Shown piece after piece: positions 21,315 to 30,903 of a stretch of DNA of 64,000 nt (positions are counted from its first letter, which is position 1; every line of letters starts with the position of its first letter). The translations under genes were made by a program, and so were the position numbers. Below the pieces are notes generated by a model. It saw nothing but the letters and a program-made list of their open reading frames with translations. It was not told the origin of the DNA and searched no databases. Source of the DNA: Pseudoalteromonas rubra (GTDB lineage: Bacteria; Pseudomonadota; Gammaproteobacteria; Enterobacterales; Alteromonadaceae); NCBI RefSeq assembly GCF_005887095.1, contig NZ_PNCI01000022.1, forward strand, positions 1-64,000, given 5' to 3'.

Positions 21315-23110
21315 TGTAACCACTCCTTCACCGCCTGAGGGGTTTGTAACTCAAGGGTTGCAGGCGCTGCAAACTCTTTGCGTTGCAGTGCTTTCAGGCC
21401 AGCCTGCATTGCCACCACCGCACTGTCCTCAGTCCGGTAGTAACGCGCTAAGGTCGCGCCCGCCCCTTCCAGCGCGGTGAAATAAATACTCTGCTGTTGC
21501 TGCATCAATGCCGTCTGGGCCTGACGCAGATAACTACTCAGCTGAGCACGAATAAGCTGCTGTTCCTCGGCATCTAACAGCGGATCAATAACCGGTTTAT
21601 CGTGACTGCGTACCTTTATGAACTGATCCTGGATTTTTAACCAGGAGCGCCAGGCATTGGCCTTCCAGTCACTCACCTGCTCTGTCAGTTCGCTTTGCTC
21701 AGATTGCTGCTCCGCTGGTTTAGTCATGACCTGTAATGGTAAGTCATCTGCCTGAGCCACATAGCCGTGCAGGTCCAGATACAGGGCTTCCAGCTGAGGT
21801 TTTGGCTGGGCATGCAACAGCGCCAGATCGGCAGCAATAGCCGTTTGCACCGCCGATGTATTGCTCTGCTCACGCATCAGATCGTTCAGACGAGTCAAGG
21901 TCGCGGCTGCAGCCAGGTAGTGCTTTTGGATATTGGCCTGAAACTCTGCACTGCGTATCAGAGAAGTTATCTCTGCTTTTTGGGCACCACCCAGTTGCTG
22001 TTTGGCTGCCTGCAGTGTGTTCTGTAAGCGTTGCTCGAGTTCACGCGTTTGCGCGTTAAGTTGCTGTGCAACCTGCTGCTCACGGTCAGTCACCTCGCCA
22101 CGCAGCGCGCTAAGTGCCTGTTTGCTGGACGCCAATTCTGTACGTAACTGCTGATTTTCACTACCCAGTTGTGTCAGCGTTTGCTGATATTGGTGTAGCT
22201 GCTGCTGCCCCAGATAATACACTCCCCCCGCGCCGGCACCGGAAGCCAGTGCTACCAATAGAGCCAGAACAGCCGTTTTACTGATTTTTCCGGATGCATT
22301 GACGGATTTAGATGTTTTGCCCGAAGACTGAGGGCCTGAGTGACTTTGTTGTTGTTCTGTCATAGTTCCACCTTGGCGGGGCTGATTGTCCATAATGCAG
22401 GCCAGTAACGCATCGTTATCTGCCCCTGCACTGATGGCGATTTGTTTGTCCTCAATCGCGTATTGTTCGCGAAGGTATTCTGCACTGCGTTGACTAACCA
22501 GATAAAACCGGCGACTGCTAAGCCAGTTCAGTAATTCGCTCTGCTGGGTATTGAAGATGGCGTCAATGGCTGCATTGCTGGTGATCACTATACCGTCAAT
22601 GCCCAGCCTTTGCCAGTGGTCCAACCAGATATCGGACCCTGTTGCAGCCGGGATCCGCTCATAGACTACACAATGCGATACCAGCGCACCACGCTGTTTG
22701 AGCATCTTACTGATCAGTGTGCGACCACCTCGACCCTTGACCACAACAACCCGTTTACCTTCAACCTGTTGCAGTGCCGATAAGGCAAGTAACCCCTCGG
22801 AGTCATGTTGCTCGGGCACGCAAGCCTGGCGATTAAAGCACGCTTCGATGGCTGCCGCGGTCTTTTCGCCCACCGCGAAAAACTGACAGTCGGCAGAGAA
22901 GTCGGGCTGATGCTGTGCCAGATAGTGCACCGCATCCTGAGATATGAAAATGAGTAGATCAGCATCTGTGACGGGAGCCAGTTCAGTATCACTGACCGGC
23001 AGCTTTACCAGCTCCAGCACGGGGGTGCAGTCACAACTGATCCCCTGTGCTTCGAGCTGATCGGCAAGCAGTGTTCCCTTGCCCGCCGGACGTGTGATGG
23101 CTAGTTTCAC
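21311..23110 (-). CDS. hemDX: Fused uroporphyrinogen-III synthase / HemX membrane protein
   Basis: One uninterrupted frame of 599 residues. Residues 1-~245 are HemD (opening VKLAITRPAGKG, with FFAVGEKTA, VVVVKGRGGR and VITSNAAIDA), which closes hydroxymethylbilane to uroporphyrinogen III. A polar linker follows, then from about residue 250 HemX: a short cytoplasmic part, one membrane segment (AVLALLVALASGAGAG), a coiled coil and a periplasmic domain. In E. coli these are separate genes. The GTG start at 23110 overlaps the hemC stop (TAATGTG). The HemX part still begins with ATG at 22363, preceded by AAGGTGG, so a separate HemX could also be made. HemX proteins resemble no active methyltransferase despite older names. 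Confidence 0.9.
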   Translation of the reverse strand: MKLAITRPAGKGTLLADQLEAQGISCDCTPVLELVKLPVSDTELAPVTDADLLIFISQDAVHYLAQHQPDFSADCQFFAVGEKTAAAIEACFNRQACVPEQHDSEGLLALSALQQVEGKRVVVVKGRGGRTLISKMLKQRGALVSHCVVYERIPAATGSDIWLDHWQRLGIDGIVITSNAAIDAIFNTQQSELLNWLSSRRFYLVSQRSAEYLREQYAIEDKQIAISAGADNDALLACIMDNQPRQGGTMTEQQQSHSGPQSSGKTSKSVNASGKISKTAVLALLVALASGAGAGGVYYLGQQQLHQYQQTLTQLGSENQQLRTELASSKQALSALRGEVTDREQQVAQQLNAQTRELEQRLQNTLQAAKQQLGGAQKAEITSLIRSAEFQANIQKHYLAAAATLTRLNDLMREQSNTSAVQTAIAADLALLHAQPKPQLEALYLDLHGYVAQADDLPLQVMTKPAEQQSEQSELTEQVSDWKANAWRSWLKIQDQFIKVRSHDKPVIDPLLDAEEQQLIRAQLSSYLRQAQTALMQQQQSIYFTALEGAGATLARYYRTEDSAVVAMQAGLKALQRKEFAAPATLELQTPQAVKEWLQ

Positions 23111-23111
23111 A

Positions 23112-24050
23112 TTAGTTGTCCCGGTAAACCTCAGCCAAAATTTGGTCCGCACCTTGCGCCAGCAAAGACTCAGCGAGGCGGATCCCCAGCTGCTCAGCGT
23201 CGGCGACCGGACCGCTTTGCTCCCCTCGCAGGATCTGGCTGCCATCTACCGCGCCTACCAGACCACGCAAGGTCAATTGTTCACCGTCAATTTCGGCATA
23301 TGCACCAATAGGGACCTGACACCCGCCTTCCAGGCGACGGTTCATGGCCCGCTCAGCCAACACACGCATGCGCGTTGCACTATGCTCAAGGGGAGCCAGC
23401 CAGGCCTGAACCTGTGCATCGTCACTTCGACATTCAATGCCTACGGCACCCTGGCCATTCGCGGGTAGCGAATCTTCAACCGTGACAAAACTGGCGATCC
23501 GCTCAGCCATTTCCAGTCTGATCAATCCCGCAGCGGCAAGAATAATGGCATCGAATTCACCGGCATCCAGTTTGGCCAGGCGCGTATTCACATTACCCCG
23601 TAAGTCTTTGATCACCAGGTCTGGACGTACCGCACGGATCTGACACTGACGGCGTAAACTGGATGTCCCCACAACGGCACCTGCCGGTAACTCAGCCAGC
23701 GATTGATAGGTATTCGAGACAAACGCATCGCGGGGATCTTCGCGCTCACAAATGGTATGCAGCTCAAGTCCGTCAGGAAACTCCACAGGCACATCTTTCA
23801 TTGAATGTACCGCGATATCCGCACGCCCTTCCAGCATAGCCTGCTCGAGTTCTTTGACGAATAAGCCCTTACCACCAATCTTAGCCAGTGGCGTATCTAA
23901 AATCTTATCGCCTTTGGTCGACATAGGAACCAGTTCGACTTCCAGATCGGCGTGAAACTTTTCCAGTTCGGCTTTCACAAACTCTGCCTGCCACAGGGCC
24001 AGCGCACTTTTTCTTGTTGCGATACGCAACACATTCTTTTTCGTCGTCAT
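23112..24050 (-). CDS. hemC: Hydroxymethylbilane synthase (porphobilinogen deaminase)
   Basis: A 312-residue enzyme that joins four porphobilinogens into hydroxymethylbilane. Family marks include [17 protein letters not shown] at the N-terminus, [13 protein letters not shown], the [13 protein letters not shown] segment, and the dipyrromethane cofactor cysteine in [10 protein letters not shown]. It is the first haem gene of the minus-strand run and is followed directly by hemDX with overlapping start/stop. The gap to the upstream DUF2914 gene is 19 bases, so it is probably transcribed from the cyaY side. Confidence 0.96.
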   Translation of the reverse strand: MTTKKNVLRIATRKSALALWQAEFVKAELEKFHADLEVELVPMSTKGDKILDTPLAKIGGKGLFVKELEQAMLEGRADIAVHSMKDVPVEFPDGLELHTICEREDPRDAFVSNTYQSLAELPAGAVVGTSSLRRQCQIRAVRPDLVIKDLRGNVNTRLAKLDAGEFDAIILAAAGLIRLEMAERIASFVTVEDSLPANGQGAVGIECRSDDAQVQAWLAPLEHSATRMRVLAERAMNRRLEGGCQVPIGAYAEIDGEQLTLRGLVGAVDGSQILRGEQSGPVADAEQLGIRLAESLLAQGADQILAEVYRDN

Positions 24051-24069
24051 GCTTTACTCAGTTTGCTCG

Positions 24070-24951
24070 CTATTGAGCGGTTGCAATAATTCTAAAAGTT
24101 TTCTGTGCCAACAGCCGGTCATCAGCGGTGATCGCTTCAATCCGCCACTGGCCACTTTGGCTTGGCATTATATTTTTGCTGGAGTAGGTCCGATGCCGAT
24201 AGGCACTGATAGGCAGCTCAATTTCTGCCATCAACTGATCCTGATGAAACCACAGGTGCCGTATAGTTTGCCCCTGCAACCCTCGCACTTCGGTAAAGAA
24301 ATACAACTTTTCCGAAAAGGCACTTTGCTCAACGCTGTCTTTAAGTACATTGACCGGCTCCCGATCAACAACCTCTGTGGTCAGTACCGCACGGCTCACG
24401 TGAGTGGTATCAACTTGTGCAGCCATGGCCACACTGGCAATCCGGGCGTCTTCAGCAAACTGTTTGGCCGTCTCACTGTCAAATCCATTGTCAGGTTCGT
24501 CCACCTGTACGCCTGCATGCGCCACCACGGCTTCATCGTTCAGCTCACCAGACTCTGACTCACCAGCCGCGATTGTCGCCGTTTCAGACTCAGTCGTACT
24601 AACGAGCTCGTCAGTCGGCTGGGCCACCAGCTCGGGGAGCAAATCTTCCGTGTCAGGCTGAACGTCTTCAACAGCTGCTACGCGTGCCGTATCAGTAACG
24701 AGCACATCGTCTGCAATAACGTCAGACACAGTGCTTGCTTGCTCAGGGCTCTGATACGCATCTACCACCTCAACGGGCTGTTCGTCCGCACTCACCGAGT
24801 TCACTATCCCATAAAACGTGGCTGCCAAGCCAATTGCAGCCACGCTACCAACCACACCAATGCGGCGCCAATGATATTGGTAGGTGACGGGCCTTGCCGG
24901 GACCTCGTTCGCTTTGGTTACTGCGGTTTTAATCACAATACGTTGTGTCAT
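24070..24951 (-). CDS. DUF2914 membrane-anchored protein
   Basis: A 293-residue protein with one N-terminal membrane segment (about 32-50). A long acidic, low-complexity middle (about 55-170, rich in Glu, Asp, Val, Thr and Ala) is probably an extended periplasmic linker. A C-terminal DUF2914-like domain covers about 185-290 (FFTEVRGLQGQTIRHLWFH and QWRIEAITADDRLL). DUF2914 is thought to be an extracytoplasmic beta-domain of unknown ligand. It lies between an esterase gene (17 bases) and hemC (19 bases), so it is part of the cyaY-hem run. A direct role in haem synthesis is not shown. Confidence 0.75.
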   Translation of the reverse strand: MTQRIVIKTAVTKANEVPARPVTYQYHWRRIGVVGSVAAIGLAATFYGIVNSVSADEQPVEVVDAYQSPEQASTVSDVIADDVLVTDTARVAAVEDVQPDTEDLLPELVAQPTDELVSTTESETATIAAGESESGELNDEAVVAHAGVQVDEPDNGFDSETAKQFAEDARIASVAMAAQVDTTHVSRAVLTTEVVDREPVNVLKDSVEQSAFSEKLYFFTEVRGLQGQTIRHLWFHQDQLMAEIELPISAYRHRTYSSKNIMPSQSGQWRIEAITADDRLLAQKTFRIIATAQ

Positions 24952-24968
24952 GGGTGCTCACTCTGTTG

Positions 24969-25622
24969 TCACGTTAGCCTGGCCAGTAACCAGGTGCGGA
25001 TTGCCTCCAGCTCTTCCTGGCAAACCTGATGCTGCATCGGGTAATCCTGCCAGCTAACTTCGTAGCCTTGAGCTTGTAAGGTGTCAAAGGCTTGCCGTCC
25101 AGCCACCATAGGGACGACAGGATCTAAGCTGCCATGGGCCATAAACACGTTCAGGTCGGCCTGCACAGCTTCCTGTGCCAGCTTATCTGGTGCACACATA
25201 TAGCACGACAGGGCCATCACGCCACCTAACCGCACTTTTAAACGCGGCGCCAGGTGCAATGCCATCACGCCACCTTGTGAGAATCCAGCCAGAATAATGC
25301 GCTCTGGTGGTATGCCAGCGTCCAGTTCAGCGTCAATCAGTGCCTGAACCAGCTTCGCAGAGTCTCTCACACCCGCTTCGTCGGCTCTTTTATCCAGATC
25401 AAAAGATTTGATGTCATACCAGGAGCGCATCACCATACCATTATTCACGGTCACTGACTGCTCTGGCGCGTGCGGGAAAATAAACCGCACACCCAGCTCG
25501 GCAGGTAGCCTTAACTCAGGTGCGATCGGTAAGAAGCCCTCTCCGGAATCGCCCAGACCATGTAACCAAATCACGCTTGCCCTGTGGGTTCCCTGGGCCG
25601 GGTACTCTACAAATGACAGCAT
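24969..25622 (-). CDS. Carboxylesterase / lysophospholipase-like alpha/beta hydrolase
   Basis: A 217-residue cytoplasmic hydrolase of the phospholipase/carboxylesterase family. The oxyanion loop segment is WLHGLGDSGEGF, the nucleophile is in LAGFSQGGVMAL, Asp is in HGSLDPVVP and His in YPMQHQVCQEE. Members cleave short acyl esters or thioesters. I chose the ATG at 25622, which overlaps the cyaY stop as ATGA, over the ATG at 25637, five codons upstream. It is part of the cyaY-hem run. Confidence 0.88.
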   Translation of the reverse strand: MLSFVEYPAQGTHRASVIWLHGLGDSGEGFLPIAPELRLPAELGVRFIFPHAPEQSVTVNNGMVMRSWYDIKSFDLDKRADEAGVRDSAKLVQALIDAELDAGIPPERIILAGFSQGGVMALHLAPRLKVRLGGVMALSCYMCAPDKLAQEAVQADLNVFMAHGSLDPVVPMVAGRQAFDTLQAQGYEVSWQDYPMQHQVCQEELEAIRTWLLARLT

Positions 25623-25942
25623 CAGTCGTGCTGCCACTCTATGGTCTGACCCGCCTGGCGTGTTGCTGCATCGCTCATAAACTGCCAGAACTCGGCACCA
25701 CTGCGGTTATCTATCCACTGCGTATCGCGCAGCTCAAAATGATGCCCGTTAAACTTAGTTGCAACCCACACCTGGTGCAGTGGAGCTTGCTTGTTAATCA
25801 CTATTTTGCTGCGGTCCGGAAAAATGATCTCCAGGATCCCGGATGCCGATTCATAATCCAGGTCAACCTCACAGTCGTCAATTTGCTCCTCAATGGTCAA
25901 CATTAACGCGTCGGCTAACTCGTGATACTCATGATCTGTCAT
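25622..25942 (-). CDS. cyaY: Frataxin-like iron donor CyaY
   Basis: A 106-residue bacterial frataxin, the size of E. coli CyaY. The acidic first helix ([20 protein letters not shown] then [10 protein letters not shown]) binds iron, and the sheet carries [14 protein letters not shown] and the GHHFEL segment. It modulates iron-sulfur cluster assembly on IscS. I take the start at 25942 (MTDHEYH); an upstream ATG at 25963 would add seven residues. Here it leads a same-strand run into hemC-hemDX-hemY, linking iron handling with haem synthesis, and it diverges from lptM. Confidence 0.93.
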   Translation of the reverse strand: MTDHEYHELADALMLTIEEQIDDCEVDLDYESASGILEIIFPDRSKIVINKQAPLHQVWVATKFNGHHFELRDTQWIDNRSGAEFWQFMSDAATRQAGQTIEWQHD

Positions 25943-26069
25943 AGCTTGATCCTTACTGTGCAAACCCCGAAAGTCCGCTACTTTAGCGGAATTAAATTTA
26001 CTTTCTAAGCTGCTTTTTTTACCAATTCTGTTACTCTGCGATTATAAAGGCACTGACATCATTAATCTA

Positions 26070-26267
26070 ATGAAAGCGACATACACTCAATTTAGCCTAT
26101 TTACCCTGATCTTGACCAGCCTCTTGCTGCTAAGTGCATGCGGTCAGAGTGGGCCTCTATATTTACCTGAACAACGCCCCCAACCGACCAATGCGCCCGA
26201 GCAAGCACCTCAGCATGCTCAGGATATCGCACCGTCTGAGGACGATGATACGAAACAGGAGTCGTAA
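26070..26267 (+). CDS. lptM: Small lipoprotein LptM (YifL-like)
   Basis: A 65-residue lipoprotein. A hydrophobic signal (residues 5-23) ends in the lipobox LLSAC, followed by GQSGPLYLPEQ, the hallmark of LptM. A proline/glutamine-rich acidic tail completes it. In E. coli LptM helps the outer-membrane LPS translocon LptDE mature. The stop codon directly abuts the lysA start, so the two are co-translated. The position beside cyaY and before dapF is the classical one. Confidence 0.9.
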   Translation: MKATYTQFSLFTLILTSLLLLSACGQSGPLYLPEQRPQPTNAPEQAPQHAQDIAPSEDDDTKQES

Positions 26268-27521
26268 ATGGATTTCTTTCACTACCAGGATAATCAGCTG
26301 CATGCAGAGCAGGTCGCCATTCGGGACATCGCCGAGCACTATGGCACGCCCTGCTATGTGTATTCTCGAAAGACGCTGGAGCGCCACTACCACGCGTTCA
26401 CCGACGCGGCCGCAGGGCACCCACATTTAGTCTGTTATGCTGTTAAAGCAAACAGCAACATCGCGGTACTGAATGTACTGGCAAGGCTGGGTGCCGGGTT
26501 TGACATAGTCTCGCAAGGAGAGTTAGCTCGGGTGCTCAAAGCTGGCGGCGATCCGGCCAAAATCGTGTTTTCCGGCGTAGCAAAAACCGCACAGGAAATC
26601 GCTTTTGCACTCAAAACCGGCATTAAGTGTTTTAATGTCGAATCCGAGGCAGAATTGCGTCGTATCAGTCAAGTGGCCAGTGAACTCGAATTGCTCGCGC
26701 CGATTTCAATTCGGGTCAATCCGGATATAGATGCCAAAACACATCCTTATATTTCGACCGGGCTAAAAGAAAACAAATTCGGTATTGATATTAAAGAAGC
26801 CTTCAATGTCTATCAGCTTGCCTGTGCTTTGCCCGGCATTGATGTTGTGGGCATTGATTTTCACATTGGCTCCCAGCTCACCGAAGTCACTCCGTTTATT
26901 GCTGCTCTGGATAAAGTGCTTGCACTGGTAGAGACACTCGCATCGGCTGGCATTACGCTCAGGCATCTGGATATTGGTGGCGGTCTGGGCGTGCCCTATG
27001 ACAGCGAAAAGCCACCCCACCCCAGTGCCTATGCCGCTGAGGTTAAAGCCCGGCTCGCCGAGTACCAACATCTGGAACTGATCTTTGAGCCAGGCCGTGC
27101 TATTGCCGCAAATGCCGGGATCCTGGTTACCAAAGTTGAATACCTTAAACCAACCAAAGACAAGCACTTTGCCATTGTTGACGCCGGCATGAATGACATG
27201 TTGCGCCCTTCTCTGTATCAGGCGTGGCAACAGATCATTGCCGTGACACCGCGCCAGGATGATACGCCGCTGTACACCTATGATGTTGTAGGGCCGGTGT
27301 GCGAGACAGGCGATTTTATTGGTAAAGATCGACCACTGGCAATTCAGCCTGGTGACTTGTTGGCCCAACGTGGTGCCGGTGCCTATGGCTTTACCATGAG
27401 CTCGAATTATAACTCACGCCCGCGCATTGCAGAAATCATGGTCGATGGGGATGCCTGTCACCTGATCCGCGAAAGAGAGACGCTGGAATCCTTGTGGCAA
27501 GGCGAGCAAGTGCTTCCGTAA
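26268..27521 (+). CDS. lysA: Diaminopimelate decarboxylase
   Basis: A 417-residue fold-III PLP enzyme that converts meso-diaminopimelate to lysine. The PLP lysine is in CYAVKANSN near residue 63. Other marks are FSGVAKT, HIGSQLTE, the phosphate-binding DIGGGLGVPY, EPGRAIAANAG, and the substrate-site Cys in VGPVCETGDF. It begins right at the lptM stop and precedes dapF, which makes its substrate; this pairing is common outside the Enterobacteriaceae. Confidence 0.96.
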   Translation: MDFFHYQDNQLHAEQVAIRDIAEHYGTPCYVYSRKTLERHYHAFTDAAAGHPHLVCYAVKANSNIAVLNVLARLGAGFDIVSQGELARVLKAGGDPAKIVFSGVAKTAQEIAFALKTGIKCFNVESEAELRRISQVASELELLAPISIRVNPDIDAKTHPYISTGLKENKFGIDIKEAFNVYQLACALPGIDVVGIDFHIGSQLTEVTPFIAALDKVLALVETLASAGITLRHLDIGGGLGVPYDSEKPPHPSAYAAEVKARLAEYQHLELIFEPGRAIAANAGILVTKVEYLKPTKDKHFAIVDAGMNDMLRPSLYQAWQQIIAVTPRQDDTPLYTYDVVGPVCETGDFIGKDRPLAIQPGDLLAQRGAGAYGFTMSSNYNSRPRIAEIMVDGDACHLIRERETLESLWQGEQVLP

Positions 27522-27611
27522 TGACGCGCGGCATGGCAAAGTAAGGTTATCACAATCATAAAATAGGTGCGGTACCTGCTGGCCACCGGCACCAAATATA
27601 GATAAGGCTTT

Positions 27612-28442
27612 ATGTTTGTAAATTTTTCTAAGATGCATGGTTTAGGCAATGATTTTGTGGTCGTTGATAATGTGACCCAGAATGTTTTTTTGTCACGCGA
27701 CCAGATCCGTAAACTGGCACACCGTAATTTTGGCATCGGCTTTGACCAGCTGTTACTGGTTGAGCCGCCCTACTCACCTGATCTGGATTTTCATTATCGG
27801 ATCTTCAATGCCGACGGTACCGAAGTAGAACAGTGCGGTAATGGCGCTCGCTGTTTTGCGCGCTTTGTCCGCATGAAAGGCCTGACCAATAAGCATAAAG
27901 TGAGTGTGTCTACCAAAGGTGGCAATATTACTCTGTTCACCGAAAAAGACGGCCAGGTTACGGTCAATATGGGCAAACCCGAATTTGCACCAACGCAAAT
28001 CCCATTCAAAGCAAAGCAACAGGAACAAACCTATATTCTGCGTGCACAGGAACACACTGTCTTCTGCGGTGTCGTGTCTATGGGTAATCCACATTGTGTA
28101 ATAGAGGTTGAAGATATCGACCAGGCAGAGGTTAACACGCTTGGTCCCCTGCTTGAGCAACATGAACGTTTTCCAAAACGTGCTAATATTGGTTTTATGC
28201 AAATTATCAACCGTGAGCACATTAAATTGCGAGTCTGGGAGCGGGGCGCGGCTGAAACATTAGCCTGCGGCAGCGGCGCATGTGCCGCAGCAGTCGTCGG
28301 TATTGCTCAGGATAAACTGGCCAGCACCGTGCGGGTCGATTTACCGGGCGGTAGCATTCAGGTGCGCTGGAATGGCCCGGGCCAGAGCGTTAAAATGACC
28401 GGTCCTGCGGAACACGTATTCGACGGACAAATCGCCTTATGA
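27612..28442 (+). CDS. dapF: Diaminopimelate epimerase
   Basis: A 276-residue cofactor-independent racemase with the two catalytic cysteines in EQCGNGARC (near residue 73) and [10 protein letters not shown] (near residue 219). It begins with the typical [14 protein letters not shown]. It interconverts LL- and meso-diaminopimelate for lysine and peptidoglycan. GATAAGG lies upstream of the ATG. The stop overlaps the next start (ATGA), showing coupling with the DUF484 gene. Confidence 0.97.
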   Translation: MFVNFSKMHGLGNDFVVVDNVTQNVFLSRDQIRKLAHRNFGIGFDQLLLVEPPYSPDLDFHYRIFNADGTEVEQCGNGARCFARFVRMKGLTNKHKVSVSTKGGNITLFTEKDGQVTVNMGKPEFAPTQIPFKAKQQEQTYILRAQEHTVFCGVVSMGNPHCVIEVEDIDQAEVNTLGPLLEQHERFPKRANIGFMQIINREHIKLRVWERGAAETLACGSGACAAAVVGIAQDKLASTVRVDLPGGSIQVRWNGPGQSVKMTGPAEHVFDGQIAL

Positions 28443-29083
28443 GTAATGACGCAGGCTCACTGACACATCAGCAGGTTCAGGACTTTCTCCACCACCACCC
28501 CGAGTTTTTGCTGCAACATCCTTACCTGTTGCTTGAGCTGAATCTGCACAACGAATCTCAGGGCGCACCTAATCTGGCTTTATTACAGCAGCGCACTTTG
28601 CGTGAGCGCAATCAGCAACTTGAAAAACAGATCGCACAGATGGTTGCGCATGCAAATGAGAATGAACAGATTTATCGTCTGTTTAGTGAGTGCCAGCGAC
28701 GCCTGTGGCAGTGTCAGGATGTGTCTTCACTGACCGATTTACTGAGTCATGAGTTGACTCAATTACCCAAAGTCAGTCATTGCCAGCTGATCAATTTACA
28801 AGAAGACAATGAACAGGTGCGTGCCGTCAGCGCATTGCAACGCAGCCGTCTCAAAGATTCGAGCTGTTATCTGGGTCGCCTGAGCAAGACCGAACGCACC
28901 GGGCTGGTCGAAGACGCTCAGTGTCAGTCCTTTGCGTTATATACGTTAGGTGACAGTGAGGCCCCCAAAGCCCTGCTGTTATTTGCCAGTCATTGCGCCG
29001 ATCACTTCGCCCCGGGTAACGGCGACCTGTTCGTCAGTGAACTGGTCACTTCCCTGGCACTTCGATTACACCATCTGGCATGA
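28439..29083 (+). CDS. DUF484 (YigA-like) GAF-fold protein
   Basis: A 214-residue protein of the DUF484 family. The short helical N-terminus carries [19 protein letters not shown], followed by a coiled coil (about 55-85, with [17 protein letters not shown]) and a GAF-like domain (about 95-210). Its function is unknown. It is conserved between dapF and xerC in many gammaproteobacteria and overlaps both by four bases here, so the three are translated together. Confidence 0.85.
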   Translation: MSNDAGSLTHQQVQDFLHHHPEFLLQHPYLLLELNLHNESQGAPNLALLQQRTLRERNQQLEKQIAQMVAHANENEQIYRLFSECQRRLWQCQDVSSLTDLLSHELTQLPKVSHCQLINLQEDNEQVRAVSALQRSRLKDSSCYLGRLSKTERTGLVEDAQCQSFALYTLGDSEAPKALLLFASHCADHFAPGNGDLFVSELVTSLALRLHHLA

Positions 29084-30024
29084 GCAAACCGCATCTCGAT
29101 GTGAATCCAAATGACCTCGGTCCGGGCTGGCTGGAACCGATTGCTGAGTTTGCTGCTTACCTGCAGTTTGAACGTCACTACTCGGCACATACGCTGGGCC
29201 AGTACCGACGTCAACTGTTGCAGGCCGCCGCTTTTTTTGCACCTCATTGTGACCACTGGCTGGCAGTCAGCAGTGAGCTGGTCAGGCGCTATTCGATGCA
29301 ACTGCGCACCCGCCAATACAACCCGCGCAGTATCAACCTGAAACTAAGCTGCATACGAAGCTTGTATAAATTTTTACAGCACAAGCACCAGGCCCACGCC
29401 GAAACGCCGAATCCGGCTCAGGGGTTACGCGGTCCTAAATTTCAAAAGCCCCTGCCAAAAAGTCTGGATGTCGACCAAATGGCGCAGCTTCTGGATATTC
29501 AGGACGATGATGTTCTGGCACTGCGAGACAAAGCCATTATGGAGCTGATGTACTCCAGCGGACTGCGTGTCAGTGAGCTGGTTAATGCCAACCTTCACGA
29601 CATCCGTGATGGCGAGATCCGGGTGCTGGGTAAGGGCAATAAAGAACGTGTCGTACCGGTTGGCACCAAAGCGCTGGAGGCCATCACACTCTGGCTCAAA
29701 TATCGCCCTCAGTTTGCCACGGCAGAGGAGCCTGCGTTGTTTGTCAGTAAGCGCAAAACGCGCATTTCAGCGCGTCACGTGCGTGCCAGAATGCAGGAAT
29801 GGGGGATCCGTCAGGGGATCTCAGGCACCATTCATCCTCACAAACTGCGCCATTCCTTTGCCACCCATTTACTCGAATCCAGTGGTGACCTGCGGGCCAT
29901 TCAGGAAATGTTAGGTCACGCCAGTTTATCCGCCACTCAGGTTTATACTCATGTCGATTTTGGCCATCTCGCCAAAGTGTATGACAACGCCCATCCCAGA
30001 GCACGCAAACAGCGTAAAGACTGA
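29080..30024 (+). CDS. xerC: Tyrosine recombinase XerC
   Basis: A 314-residue site-specific recombinase. The N-terminal SAM-like core-binding domain covers residues 15-115 (LQFERHYSAHTLGQYRRQL). The catalytic domain has Arg in SSGLRVSEL, His and Arg in HPHKLRHSFATHLL, His in LGHASLSATQ and the nucleophile Tyr in VYTHVD. With XerD it resolves chromosome dimers at dif during division. It overlaps DUF484 and lies 59 bases before a HAD phosphatase gene, the E. coli order. Confidence 0.96.
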   Translation: MSKPHLDVNPNDLGPGWLEPIAEFAAYLQFERHYSAHTLGQYRRQLLQAAAFFAPHCDHWLAVSSELVRRYSMQLRTRQYNPRSINLKLSCIRSLYKFLQHKHQAHAETPNPAQGLRGPKFQKPLPKSLDVDQMAQLLDIQDDDVLALRDKAIMELMYSSGLRVSELVNANLHDIRDGEIRVLGKGNKERVVPVGTKALEAITLWLKYRPQFATAEEPALFVSKRKTRISARHVRARMQEWGIRQGISGTIHPHKLRHSFATHLLESSGDLRAIQEMLGHASLSATQVYTHVDFGHLAKVYDNAHPRARKQRKD

Positions 30025-30083
30025 GTAGGTCTTTGACCATTAATTAGGTAAACTCTGGCAGACTTTCAGTAAAGAGAAGTGTT

Positions 30084-30788
30084 ATGCGATTTAACCGTGC
30101 CATTGATGAGATCCAGGTTCTGAGCTTCGACCTGGATGATACTTTGTATAACAACCACCCAGTGATCGCCGCTGCGGTTCAGGCCATGAACGACTACGTC
30201 AATACACTTGCGCCCTGGCGTGCTCAGGGGCCAGAGTTTTGGTTAAAGTGCCGTAAACAGGTTGCACTTCAGCACCCTGAATTGACCAATGACGTTACCC
30301 GCTGGCGTCAAGTGGCATTGCGCTTTGGTTTACAGCAAGCCGGCTTCAGCCCTGCTGAAACAGAGACGCATGCCGAAGCGGCCTATCAGGCGTTTGCAAC
30401 AGCACGCAGTCAGATAGACGTTGATCAGTCTGTGCTTGACCTGTTAGCCAGCCTGAGAACACGATTCCGGCTGATCGCCATCACCAATGGCAACGTCGAG
30501 GTGGAGCGTTTTAACCTTGCAGGTCAGTTTGAGCAGGTACTGATGGCCGGCAGAGATGGTCGCGCCAAACCCCATACTGACCTGTTTGATGCAGCCTGCC
30601 AGCACTGCAATGTGGCGCCTAATCAGCTACTGCATATTGGTGACAGCCTGGATACCGATGTGCAGGGCGCAAACCTGGCGGGTTGCCGCAGTGTGTGGCT
30701 CAATAATCAGGGAGTCCGGTATCGTTATCAGGGGCTGGCAGATATTGAAATCTGCGATATTCATGCCCTGTCGTTATTACTCACTTAA
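30084..30788 (+). CDS. yigB: HAD-superfamily phosphatase (YigB-like)
   Basis: A 234-residue HAD hydrolase. Motif I is SFDLDDTLYNN near residue 14, motif II ITNGN, motif III KPHTDLF and motif IV IGDSLDTDVQGA. A helical cap lies between motifs I and II. Position after xerC and size match E. coli YigB, which hydrolyses FMN and sugar phosphates. The substrate here is inferred from synteny only. Confidence 0.85.
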   Translation: MRFNRAIDEIQVLSFDLDDTLYNNHPVIAAAVQAMNDYVNTLAPWRAQGPEFWLKCRKQVALQHPELTNDVTRWRQVALRFGLQQAGFSPAETETHAEAAYQAFATARSQIDVDQSVLDLLASLRTRFRLIAITNGNVEVERFNLAGQFEQVLMAGRDGRAKPHTDLFDAACQHCNVAPNQLLHIGDSLDTDVQGANLAGCRSVWLNNQGVRYRYQGLADIEICDIHALSLLLT

Positions 30789-30903
30789 CACTATCCGTCG
30801 GTTGTGCGCTCGGCCACAGGTGACCCTACTTCTGTTGCAAACTTTTAACAAATCACGTACTAATAAGACTTTCGTATAATAAAACAACAATCGGAAGTCT
30901 ATT

